From contig NC_135715.1 in NCBI RefSeq assembly GCF_964656455.1, forward strand, positions 81,942,414 through 82,006,413: a stretch of 64,000 bases of DNA, written 5' to 3'. The DNA is from Halichoerus grypus. Lineage: Eukaryota > Chordata > Mammalia > Carnivora > Phocidae. The notes beneath the pieces were generated by a model. It had not been told where the DNA came from. It did no database searches and saw only the letters and a list, made by a program, of their open reading frames with translations. Both the position numbers and the translations under genes were made by a program. This document shows, in pieces, positions 1 to 8,816 of this stretch; the stretch's first letter is position 1, and every line of letters starts with the position of its first letter.

Positions 1-441
1 CACGGTTTCTCTGCTGTGTAGTTTCTTCGAGTTAGAACGCTAGCTATTAGACTTCCATGCAAAAGTGGGGCTGCCGTGCTAGCGTGATGAAACACATGGG
101 GAGTCGTGTTCTGCCTTTCGCTGGGGCCTGAGTCTCACTCGCAAAAAGCTTTGGACTTCCTTGCAGTGCTCTCACGCACGCACACAACAAAATGCTGCCA
201 CCCTCAGGAGCAGCTGTTTGACCTGACGCACAAGCTCTGAACCGAGATTTTCCTTCGAGTTAGGTGGCTGTGTTTACCCTGGGCAACGGTACTAGCCCCA
301 TACCCATGATGTGGGTTGAGAGCTGCCTTCTGTACCGGCCTGTCTCTCCCCCGATATTACGATATTGAAACCGTCCCCAGGCTCTCAGCCACAGTACACC
401 CTAAACTGCTTCGCCCACAGAGAGGTCGACGGTAGCTAAAG
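1..441 (+). repeat. Subunit S1 (dimer of ~228-bp monomers)
   Basis: S1 consists of monomer a at 1-228 and monomer b at 229-441. The b half is short because it lacks about 14 bp that S9 carries between GGCTGTGTT and CCCTGG. S1, S4, S8 and S9 are the most similar subunits. S1 ends in GTCGACGGTAGCTAAAG, the motif that closes most dimers. S1 is the subunit deleted between units 14 and 15. Confidence 0.85.
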
Positions 442-897
442 CACGGTTTGTCTACAGTGTTGTTTGTTCGAGTTAGAAAGCTAGCTATTAGACTTCCATT
501 CAAAAGTGGGGCCGCAGTAGTAGTTTCATGGAGCAAGTGGGGAGTCGTGTTCTGGCTTCTTCCGGGGCCTGGGTCTCACAAGGAAAATGGTTTTGGACTC
601 ACTTGCTGTGCACTCACGCATGCACACCACACAATGCGTCCACCCTGAGGCATGGCTCTTTTAGCCGAAGCAGGAATTCCCTACAGAGCTGTTCCTTTGA
701 GTTAGGTGGTTGGCTTATGGCCTGCAGGCACACCCGGGGCAAGGGGACTAGCCTCATAAACAAGAGGTGAGTTGAGAGCTGCCTTCCGCACCGGCCTGTT
801 TCTCACTCCATTTCACGTATGGGACCCTTTCCCCGGTCTCTCATACACGACCACTATACAACACCTGCGGCTTCAGGAACGGCAATGGTAGCTAAAG
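442..897 (+). repeat. Subunit S2 (dimer)
   Basis: S2 has monomers at 442-670 and 671-897. It carries the most polymorphic sites between units: position 520 G/C, 625-634 region with ACAC or ACCC, 649 G/C, 689 C/T, and CGAGCAC or CGACCAC near 857. These serve as markers for tracing units. It ends GGTAGCTAAAG followed by CGCAGTAAGG rather than the usual CACGGTTT. Confidence 0.85.
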
Positions 898-1187
898 CGC
901 AGTAAGGCTACAGCATTGATTCTTGGTGTTAGTAGCCTGGTAGGCGAATGAGCTGCAGCTGGGATTCTTTACAGACTTGTTTCTTCCCAGTCAGGGTCGA
1001 GCACATAGCATTCCAAGCACACATGGAGCAGTAGTCTTAGCTTCAGGTAGCAAGAGCTGAGTCCAGAGGTGCCTTCTGCCCGGACCTATTTCTCCCTTGG
1101 TTTCACGTATGGAACCCGTTCCCCAGGCTCTCAGCCACGGTACTCCGTGTAATGCTTCCTCCGTCTAGAGGTCGACGGTAGCTAAAG
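898..1187 (+). repeat. Subunit S3 (truncated chimeric monomer plus one monomer)
   Basis: S3 is only 290 bp. Bases 898-940 match the first 43 bp of S6 (CGCAGTAA, then GCATTGATTCTTGGTG). From about 941 the sequence switches to the region of S7 starting at about 3254 (AGGCGAATGAGCTG). The pieces are a 61-bp fragment (898-958) and a full monomer (959-1187). The jump is best read as an internal deletion joining two non-equivalent monomers at AGCCTGG. Confidence 0.8.
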
Positions 1188-1642
1188 CACGGTTTGTCTA
1201 CAGTGTTGTTTCTTCGAGTGAGAACACTAGCTGTTAGACTTCCATGCAAAAGTGGGGCTGCCGTGCTAGCGTGATGAAACACATGGGGAGTCGTGTTCTG
1301 CCTTCTGCTGGGGCCTGAGGCTCATTCACAAAAAGCTTTGGACTCCCTTGCAGTGCTCTCATGCACGCACACAACAAAATGCTTCCACCCTCAGGAGCGG
1401 CTCTTTTAGCTGAAGCATGGATTCTCCAGCGAGTTTTTCCTTCGAGTTAGGCAGTTTTCATGAAGCCTGCACACACACCCGGGGCAACGGTACTAGCCCC
1501 ATAACCATGGTTTGAGTTGAGAGCTGCCTTCTCTCCGGCCTGTCTCTCCCTCGATTTCACGAAACGGAACCCGTCCCCAGGCTCTCACCCACCGTACACC
1601 CTAAACTGCTTCCTCCCACATAGAGGTCGTCGGTAGCTAAAG
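1188..1642 (+). repeat. Subunit S4 (dimer)
   Basis: S4 has monomers at 1188-1415 and 1416-1642. The two halves align to each other through (A)GCTAAAGCACGG / GCTGAAGCATGG at their starts and TTCTTCGAGTTAG / TCCTTCGAGTTAG about 25 bp in. This makes S4 one of the clearest places to see the ~228-bp monomer. It closes with GTCGTCGG instead of GTCGACGG. Confidence 0.85.
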
Positions 1643-1675
1643 CACGGTTTCTCTTCAGTGTTGTTTCTCCGAGTT

Positions 1676-1689
1676 AGAACGCTTGCTAT
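1676..1689 (+). repeat. L1 target-site duplication, left copy
   Basis: AGAACGCTTGCTAT lies directly left of the L1 and is repeated perfectly at 2388-2401. Sister monomers S1, S8 and S9 carry the uninterrupted site as AGAACGCTAGCTATTAGAC, one base different, which gives an empty-site control inside the same unit. Confidence 0.93.
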
Positions 1690-1760
1690 GAATGTCCACA
1701 ATAGCCAAACTGTGGAAAGAGCCATGTCCACCAACAGATGAATGGATAAAGAAGAGGGGG

Positions 1761-1772
1761 TATATATATATA
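1761..1772. repeat. (TA)6 microsatellite inside the L1
   Basis: A pure TA tract lies within the ORF2 remnant. Counts by unit from 1 to 15 are 6,6,6,6,6,9,6,6,6,6,6,6,7,7,8. Only counts equal to 2 modulo 3 join the two halves of the ORF2 remnant in one frame. Confidence 0.93.
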
Positions 1773-1951
1773 CAATGGAATATTATGCAGCCATCAAAAG
1801 GAATGAGATCTTGCCATCTGCAACGACGTGGATGGAACTGGAGGGTATCATGCTGAGCGAAATAAGTCAAACCGAGAAAGACATGTATCATATGACCTCA
1901 CTGATATGAGGAATTCTTAATCTCAGGAAACAAACTGAGGGTTGCTAGAGT

Positions 1952-1976
1952 GGGGGGTGGGGTGGGAGGGATGGGG
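1952..1976 (+). other. G-quadruplex-type G-rich tract in the L1 3'UTR
   Basis: Six Gs, then GGGG, GGG, GGG and GGGG, separated by single or double bases, satisfy the four-run G-quadruplex rule with very short loops. A second, weaker motif lies at 2200-2224 (GGG, 7-base loop, GGGG, GGGGG, GGG). G-rich 3'UTR tracts are known in mammalian L1s. Both repeat once per unit. Confidence 0.7.
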
Positions 1977-2357
1977 TCACTGGGTGTTGGACACTGTGGA
2001 GGGTATGTGTTCTGGTAAGCGCTGTGAATTGTGCAAGACTGTTGAATCTCAGATCTGTACCTCTGAAACAAATAATGCAATATATGTTAAGAAAGAAAAA
2101 AAGAAGAAGAAGAATGTAGCAGGAGGGGAAGAATGAAGGGGGGAAAATCGGAGGGGGAGAAGAACCATGAGAGATGATGGACTCTGAAAAACAAACTGAG
2201 GGTTCTAGAGGGGAGGGGGCTGGGAGGATGGCTTAGCCTGGTGATGGGTATTGAGCAGGGCACGTTCTGCATGGAGCACTGGGTGTTATGCACAAACAAT
2301 GAATCATGGAACACTATATCTAAAACTAATGATGTAATGTATGGGGATTAACATAAC

Positions 2358-2363
2358 AATAAA
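2358..2363 (+). promoter_or_regulatory. L1 polyadenylation signal AATAAA
   Basis: A canonical AATAAA sits about 20 bp before the 8-A tail of the L1, as expected for an L1 3' end. It recurs at the same offset in the other units. If the array is transcribed on the plus strand, it could act as a premature 3' end every 4.4 kb. Confidence 0.8.
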
Positions 2364-2387
2364 AACATTAAATAATAATTAAAAAAA

Positions 2388-2401
2388 AGAACGCTTGCTA
2401 T
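2388..2401 (+). repeat. L1 target-site duplication, right copy
   Basis: This is the second perfect copy of AGAACGCTTGCTAT, directly after the A-tail. Its first A could equally be tail, so the duplication is 13-14 bp. The bottom-strand nick implied is TTCT/AA, one base from the L1 endonuclease preference TTTT/AA. Confidence 0.93.
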
Positions 2402-2814
2402 TAGACTTCCATGCAAAAGTGGGGCCGCAGTGCTAGCCTCAGGAAACAAGTGGGGAGTCATGTTCTGCCTTCTGCCGGGGCCTGAGTCCCACACGGAAAA
2501 TGGGTCTGGACTCACTTGCAGTGCGCTCACGCATGCACACAGCAAAATGCGTCCACCCTCCGGCATGGCTACTTTAGCCGAAGCAGGAAATCTCTACAGA
2601 GTTGTTCCTTTGAGTTAGGTGGTTGGCTTTAGCCCTGCAGGCACACCCGGGGCAAGGGTACTAGCCTCATAAACAAGAGGTGAGTTGAGAACTGCCTTCC
2701 GCTCCGGCCTGTTTCTCACTCCATTTCACGTATGGGACCCTTTCCCCGGGCTCTCAGACAGACACGAGCACTGTCAAATTCCTCTGGCTTCAGGAACGGC
2801 AATGTTAACTCAAG

Positions 2815-3043
2815 CGCAGTAACTCTATAGCATTGATTCTTGGTGTTAGTAGCCTGGGAACTAGGCTTCCAGGCACACAGGGTACAGCAGTGCTAATCTC
2901 CTCAAACAAGAGGGGAGTCGACAGCAGCCTTCCTTCCAGGCCTGCTTCTCACTCCGAGTTACGTTTAGGTTCCATTTCTCATGCTTTCACAAAAACACAC
3001 AACAGATGAAGTGCACGCTCAGGAAGGGCGATCTTTGCTGAGG
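2815..3043 (+). repeat. Subunit S6 (single monomer)
   Basis: S6 is one free-standing 229-bp monomer, not paired into a dimer. It opens with CGCAGTAACTC and closes with TTTGCTGAGG, equivalent to the TAGCTAAAG ends elsewhere. Its first 43 bp were also used in the S3 chimera. Confidence 0.8.
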
Positions 3044-3501
3044 CACGGGTCCTCCGCACTTTTGTTCCTTTCCGTTGGGTGGATGGCACTTAGGACTACA
3101 CGCACACACGGGAGAGCCGATCTAGTTTCCCGAAACAAGAGTTGAGTCGATAGCTGCCTCCTGCCCATGCTTATTTCTGCCTCGGAATTCTGCTGGGACT
3201 CATTCCCCAGGTTTGCACTCAAGCAGAGTTGAAAATCCTGCCACCCTGTGGAGAGGCGAATGAGCTGAAGCTGGGATTCTTGACCGGCTTCTTTCTGCCA
3301 AAACAGTGTGGAGCACTTAGCATTCCTATGCACACATGGAGCAGTAGTGTTAGCTTCAGGTAACAAGAGCTGAGTCGAGAGGTGCCTTCTGGCCCGGACT
3401 TCTTCTCCCTCGGTCTCACGTAAGGAACCCGTTCCCCAGGCTCTCACCCACGGTAGCCTGGAAAGTGCTTCCTCCCTCAGAGACGTGGATGGTAGCTAAA
3501 G
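3044..3501 (+). repeat. Subunit S7 (diverged dimer)
   Basis: S7 has monomers at about 3044-3270 and 3271-3501. It is the most diverged dimer of the unit but keeps the shared landmarks: a TCGAT/GAGTCGA block, GCTGCCTCCTGCCC, TCCCCAGG, and the closing GGTAGCTAAAG. Its second half is homologous to the second part of S3. Confidence 0.8.
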
Positions 3502-3955
3502 CACGATTTCTCTACCGTGTTGTTTCTTCGAGTTAGAACGCTAGCTATTAGACTGCCATGCAAATGTGGGGCTGCCGTGCTAGCTTGGTCAAACACATGG
3601 GGAGTCGTGTTCTGCCTTTCGCAGGGGCCTGAGTCTCACTCGCAAAAAGGTTTGGACTCCCTTGCAGTGCTCTCACGCACGCACACCACAAAATGCTGCC
3701 ACCCTCAGGAGCAGCTGTTTTACCTGCAGCACAGGCTCTCAACCGAGTTTTTCCTTCGAGTTAGGTGGCTGTTTTTAAGGCGGCGCACACACCCTCTCGA
3801 ATGGTACTAGCCCCATAACCAGGATGTGAGTTAAGAGCTGCCTTCTGTACCGGCCTGTCTCTCCCCGATATTACGATATTGAAACCGTCCCCAGGCTCTC
3901 AGCCACAGTACACCCTAAACTGCTCCGCCCACAGAGAGGTCGACGGTAGCTAAAG
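3502..3955 (+). repeat. Subunit S8 (dimer)
   Basis: S8 has monomers at 3502-3729 and 3730-3955. It opens CACGATTTCTCTACCG. It is close to S9 and S1. Variable sites among units include ACACATGG/ACACGTGG near 3596, C/G at 3650, G/T at 3773, GGCGCAC/GGCACAC near 3783, and four or five Cs before GATATTACG near 3866. Confidence 0.85.
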
Positions 3956-4408
3956 CACGGTTTCTCTACAGTGTTGTTTCTTCGAGTTAGAACGCTAGCT
4001 ATTAGACTGCCATGCAAATGTGGGGCTGCCGTGCTAGCTTGGTCAAACACATGGGGAGTCGTGTTCTGCCTTTTGCTGGGGCCTGAGTCTCACTCGCAAA
4101 AAGCTTTGGACTCCCTTGCACTACTCTCACGCACGCACACAACAAAATGCTGCCACCCTCAGGAGCACCTGTTTTACCTGAAGCACAGGCTCTCAATCAA
4201 GTTTTCCTTCGAGTTAGGTGGCTGTGTTGAAGCCTGCACACACACCCTGGCGAACGGTACCAGCCCCATAACCATGATGTGTGTTGAGAGCTGCCTTCTG
4301 TACCGGCCTGCCTCTCCCCGATATTATGATATTGAAACTGTGCCCAGGCTCTCAGCCACAGTACACCCTAAACTGCTTCGCCCACAGAGAGGTCGACGGT
4401 AGCTAAAG
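3956..4408 (+). repeat. Subunit S9 (dimer)
   Basis: S9 has monomers at 3956-4183 and 4184-4408. Diagnostic bases that separate it from S1 are CCTGCCTCTCCCCG (S1: CCTGTCTCTCCCCCG), GATATTATG (S1: GATATTACG) and AACTGTGCCC (S1: AACCGTCCCC). These allow the S9/S1 exchange at the unit 14/15 junction to be mapped. Confidence 0.85.
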
Positions 4409-7400
4409 CACGGTTTCTCTGCTGTGTAGTTTCTTCGAGTTAGAACGCTAGCTATTAGACTTCCATGCAAAAGTGGGGCTGCCGTGCTAGCGTGATGAAA
4501 CACATGGGGAGTCGTGTTCTGCCTTTCGCTGGGGCCTGAGTCTCACTCGCAAAAAGCTTTGGACTTCCTTGCAGTGCTCTCACGCACGCACACAACAAAA
4601 TGCTGCCACCCTCAGGAGCAGCTGTTTGACCTGACGCACAAGCTCTGAACCGAGATTTTCCTTCGAGTTAGGTGGCTGTGTTTACCCTGGGCAACGGTAC
4701 TAGCCCCATACCCATGATGTGGGTTGAGAGCTGCCTTCTGTACCGGCCTGTCTCTCCCCCGATATTACGATATTGAAACCGTCCCCAGGCTCTCAGCCAC
4801 AGTACACCCTAAACTGCTTCGCCCACAGAGAGGTCGACGGTAGCTAAAGCACGGTTTGTCTACAGTGTTGTTTGTTCGAGTTAGAAAGCTAGCTATTAGA
4901 CTTCCATTCAAAAGTGGGGCCGCAGTAGTAGTTTCATGGAGCAAGTGGGGAGTCGTGTTCTGGCTTCTTCCGGGGCCTGGGTCTCACAAGGAAAATGGTT
5001 TTGGACTCACTTGCTGTGCACTCACGCATGCACACCACACAATGCGTCCACCCTGAGGCATGGCTCTTTTAGCCGAAGCAGGAATTCCCTACAGAGCTGT
5101 TCCTTTGAGTTAGGTGGTTGGCTTATGGCCTGCAGGCACACCCGGGGCAAGGGGACTAGCCTCATAAACAAGAGGTGAGTTGAGAGCTGCCTTCCGCACC
5201 GGCCTGTTTCTCACTCCATTTCACGTATGGGACCCTTTCCCCGGTCTCTCATACACGAGCACTATACAACTCCTGCGGCTTCAGGAACGGCAATGGTAGC
5301 TAAAGCGCAGTAAGGCTACAGCATTGATTCTTGGTGTTAGTAGCCTGGTAGGCGAATGAGCTGCAGCTGGGATTCTTTACAGACTTGTTTCTTCCCAGTC
5401 AGGGTCGAGCACATAGCATTCCAAGCACACATGGAGCAGTAGTCTTAGCTTCAGGTAGCAAGAGCTGAGTCCAGAGGTGCCTTCTGCCCGGACCTATTTC
5501 TCCCTTGGTTTCACGTATGGAACCCGTTCCCCAGGCTCTCAGCCACGGTACTCCGTGTAATGCTTCCTCCGTCTAGAGGTCGACGGTAGCTAAAGCACGG
5601 TTTGTCTACAGTGTTGTTTCTTCGAGTGAGAACACTAGCTGTTAGACTTCCATGCAAAAGTGGGGCTGCCGTGCTAGCGTGATGAAACACATGGGGAGTC
5701 GTGTTCTGCCTTCTGCTGGGGCCTGAGGCTCATTCACAAAAAGCTTTGGACTCCCTTGCAGTGCTCTCATGCACGCACACAACAAAATGCTTCCACCCTC
5801 AGGAGCGGCTCTTTTAGCTGAAGCATGGATTCTCCAGCGAGTTTTTCCTTCGAGTTAGGCAGTTTTCATGAAGCCTGCACACACACCCGGGGCAACGGTA
5901 CTAGCCCCATAACCATGGTTTGAGTTGAGAGCTGCCTTCTCTCCGGCCTGTCTCTCCCTCGATTTCACGAAACGGAACCCGTCCCCAGGCTCTCACCCAC
6001 CGTACACCCTAAACTGCTTCCTCCCACATAGAGGTCGTCGGTAGCTAAAGCACGGTTTCTCTTCAGTGTTGTTTCTCCGAGTTAGAACGCTTGCTATGAA
6101 TGTCCACAATAGCCAAACTGTGGAAAGAGCCATGTCCACCAACAGATGAATGGATAAAGAAGAGGGGGTATATATATATACAATGGAATATTATGCAGCC
6201 ATCAAAAGGAATGAGATCTTGCCATCTGCAACGACGTGGATGGAACTGGAGGGTATCATGCTGAGCGAAATAAGTCAAACCGAGAAAGACATGTATCATA
6301 TGACCTCACTGATATGAGGAATTCTTAATCTCAGGAAACAAACTGAGGGTTGCTAGAGTGGGGGGTGGGGTGGGAGGGATGGGGTCACTGGGTGTTGGAC
6401 ACTGTGGAGGGTATGTGTTCTGGTAAGCGCTGTGAATTGTGCAAGACTGTTGAATCTCAGATCTGTACCTCTGAAACAAATAATGCAATATATGTTAAGA
6501 AAGAAAAAAAGAAGAAGAAGAATGTAGCAGGAGGGGAAGAATGAAGGGGGGAAAATCGGAGGGGGAGAAGAACCATGAGAGATGATGGACTCTGAAAAAC
6601 AAACTGAGGGTTCTAGAGGGGAGGGGGCTGGGAGGATGGCTTAGCCTGGTGATGGGTATTGAGCAGGGCACGTTCTGCATGGAGCACTGGGTGTTATGCA
6701 CAAACAATGAATCATGGAACACTATATCTAAAACTAATGATGTAATGTATGGGGATTAACATAACAATAAAAACATTAAATAATAATTAAAAAAAAGAAC
6801 GCTTGCTATTAGACTTCCATGCAAAAGTGGGGCCGCAGTGCTAGCCTCAGGAAACAAGTGGGGAGTCATGTTCTGCCTTCTGCCGGGGCCTGAGTCCCAC
6901 ACGGAAAATGGGTCTGGACTCACTTGCAGTGCGCTCACGCATGCACACAGCAAAATGCGTCCACCCTCCGGCATGGCTACTTTAGCCGAAGCAGGAAATC
7001 TCTACAGAGTTGTTCCTTTGAGTTAGGTGGTTGGCTTTAGCCCTGCAGGCACACCCGGGGCAAGGGTACTAGCCTCATAAACAAGAGGTGAGTTGAGAAC
7101 TGCCTTCCGCTCCGGCCTGTTTCTCACTCCATTTCACGTATGGGACCCTTTCCCCGGGCTCTCAGACAGACACGAGCACTGTCAAATTCCTCTGGCTTCA
7201 GGAACGGCAATGTTAACTCAAGCGCAGTAACTCTATAGCATTGATTCTTGGTGTTAGTAGCCTGGGAACTAGGCTTCCAGGCACACAGGGTACAGCAGTG
7301 CTAATCTCCTCAAACAAGAGGGGAGTCGACAGCAGCCTTCCTTCCAGGCCTGCTTCTCACTCCGAGTTACGTTTAGGTTCCATTTCTCATGCTTTCACAA

Positions 7401-8816
7401 AAACACACAACAGATGAAGTGCACGCTCAGGAAGGGCGATCTTTGCTGAGGCACGGGTCCTCCGCACTTTTGTTCCTTTCCGTTGGGTGGATGGCACTTA
7501 GGACTACACGCACACACGGGAGAGCCGATCTAGTTTCCCGAAACAAGAGTTGAGTCGATAGCTGCCTCCTGCCCATGCTTATTTCTGCCTCGGAATTCTG
7601 CTGGGACTCATTCCCCAGGTTTGCACTCAAGCAGAGTTGAAAATCCTGCCACCCTGTGGAGAGGCGAATGAGCTGAAGCTGGGATTCTTGACCGGCTTCT
7701 TTCTGCCAAAACAGTGTGGAGCACTTAGCATTCCTATGCACACATGGAGCAGTAGTGTTAGCTTCAGGTAACAAGAGCTGAGTCGAGAGGTGCCTTCTGG
7801 CCCGGACTTCTTCTCCCTCGGTCTCACGTAAGGAACCCGTTCCCCAGGCTCTCACCCACGGTAGCCTGGAAAGTGCTTCCTCCCTCAGAGACGTGGATGG
7901 TAGCTAAAGCACGATTTCTCTACCGTGTTGTTTCTTCGAGTTAGAACGCTAGCTATTAGACTGCCATGCAAATGTGGGGCTGCCGTGCTAGCTTGGTCAA
8001 ACACATGGGGAGTCGTGTTCTGCCTTTCGCAGGGGCCTGAGTCTCACTCGCAAAAAGCTTTGGACTCCCTTGCAGTGCTCTCACGCACGCACACCACAAA
8101 ATGCTGCCACCCTCAGGAGCAGCTGTTTTACCTGCAGCACAGGCTCTCAACCGAGTTTTTCCTTCGAGTTAGGTGGCTGTGTTTAAGGCGGCGCACACAC
8201 CCTCTCGAATGGTACTAGCCCCATAACCAGGATGTGAGTTAAGAGCTGCCTTCTGTACCGGCCTGTCTCTCCCCGATATTACGATATTGAAACCGTCCCC
8301 AGGCTCTCAGCCACAGTACACCCTAAACTGCTCCGCCCACAGAGAGGTCGACGGTAGCTAAAGCACGGTTTCTCTACAGTGTTGTTTCTTCGAGTTAGAA
8401 CGCTAGCTATTAGACTGCCATGCAAATGTGGGGCTGCCGTGCTAGCTTGGTCAAACACATGGGGAGTCGTGTTCTGCCTTTTGCTGGGGCCTGAGTCTCA
8501 CTCGCAAAAAGCTTTGGACTCCCTTGCACTACTCTCACGCACGCACACAACAAAATGCTGCCACCCTCAGGAGCACCTGTTTTACCTGAAGCACAGGCTC
8601 TCAATCAAGTTTTCCTTCGAGTTAGGTGGCTGTGTTGAAGCCTGCACACACACCCTGGCGAACGGTACCAGCCCCATAACCATGATGTGTGTTGAGAGCT
8701 GCCTTCTGTACCGGCCTGCCTCTCCCCGATATTATGATATTGAAACTGTGCCCAGGCTCTCAGCCACAGTACACCCTAAACTGCTTCGCCCACAGAGAGG
8801 TCGACGGTAGCTAAAG
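4409..8816 (+). repeat. Array unit 2
   Basis: Unit 2 is 4408 bp with (TA)6. It shares C at 5097 in S2 with units 1 and 9, and has the CGAGCAC form of the S2 end. Confidence 0.95.
6098..6795 (+). mobile_element. LINE-1 3' end, unit 2 copy
   Basis: 698 bp, same ends and same flanking duplication as in unit 1, with (TA)6. I noticed no private change. Confidence 0.94.

Larger units (their letters stand above)
1690..2387 (+). mobile_element. 5'-truncated LINE-1 3' end (unit 1 copy)
   Basis: This is a 698-bp plus-strand L1 fragment: the last ~70 codons of ORF2 (1692 to about 1909), then a 3'UTR with a G-rich tract, a purine-rich AAG tract, AATAAA at 2358-2363 and an A-run at 2380-2388. It is flanked by a 14-bp target-site duplication, AGAACGCTTGCTAT, at 1676-1689 and 2388-2401. 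The ORF2 part encodes motifs such as TMEYYAAIKRNE and TWMELEGIMLSEISQ, typical of the L1 ORF2 C-terminus, but is frameshifted at the TA tract. The 3'UTR matches my memory of carnivore (caniform) L1. The fragment is immobile on its own, since the endonuclease and reverse transcriptase domains are absent. Confidence 0.95.
1643..2814 (+). repeat. Subunit S5 (dimer interrupted by L1)
   Basis: S5 is a dimer split by the L1. Monomer a is 1643-1689 plus 2402-2583, which sums to 229 bp when the target duplication is counted once. Monomer b is 2584-2814. The restored monomer length shows that the L1 entered a complete monomer 47 bp from its start. Confidence 0.87.
1..4408 (+). repeat. Array unit 1 (reference unit)
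   Basis: This is the reference unit, with subunits S1-S9 and an L1 at 1690-2387. Private or rare variants are A at 863 in S2 (T in the other copies examined), C at 689 (shared with units 2 and 9), and G at 3650 plus T at 3773 in S8 (both shared only with unit 8). The TA tract is (TA)6. Confidence 0.95.

Noticed and set aside
198..216. CTCF site at CCACCCTCAGGAGCAG
   Set aside because: Only about two thirds of the CTCF core positions match, and key core Gs are missing. It is kept only as something to test by binding data.
264..281. CENP-B box-like sequence at CTTCGAGTTAGGTGGCT
   Set aside because: It keeps TTCG and the central A but has TGGC in place of the required CGGG. The other TTCGAGTTAG sites match even less, so it is not a functional box by the core rule.
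466..480. Pol III B-box-like GTTCGAGTT in S2
   Set aside because: It lacks the trailing CC of the B box, and I see no A box or terminator at suitable spacing. The other monomers have CTTCGAGTT.
2104..2116. Junction of two separate L1 elements at the AAG tract
   Set aside because: The G-rich part, AAG tract and terminal 3'UTR occur in this order in carnivore L1s as I know them, and there is no second target-site duplication. One insertion explains all of it.
2087..2314. Minus-strand 75-codon frame rich in Ser, Leu and Phe at its end
   Set aside because: It is the antisense of the L1 3'UTR purine tract; the composition is a by-product of poly-GAA/AAG sequence.
3019..3447. A 142-codon minus-strand open frame over S6-S7, repeated in each unit
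   Set aside because: It spans two non-equivalent monomers, resembles no known protein, and is broken by a single-base deletion in unit 14 (near 60550) with no compensating change.
3971..4402. A 143-codon open frame in S9 (plus strand), conserved in all S9 copies, and similar 97-codon frames in S8
   Set aside because: They begin at GTG, not ATG, consist of satellite monomer sequence, show no recognisable domain, and are conserved only because the whole unit is conserved, with no sign of codon-position bias. Opposite-strand frames in the same place are equally open.
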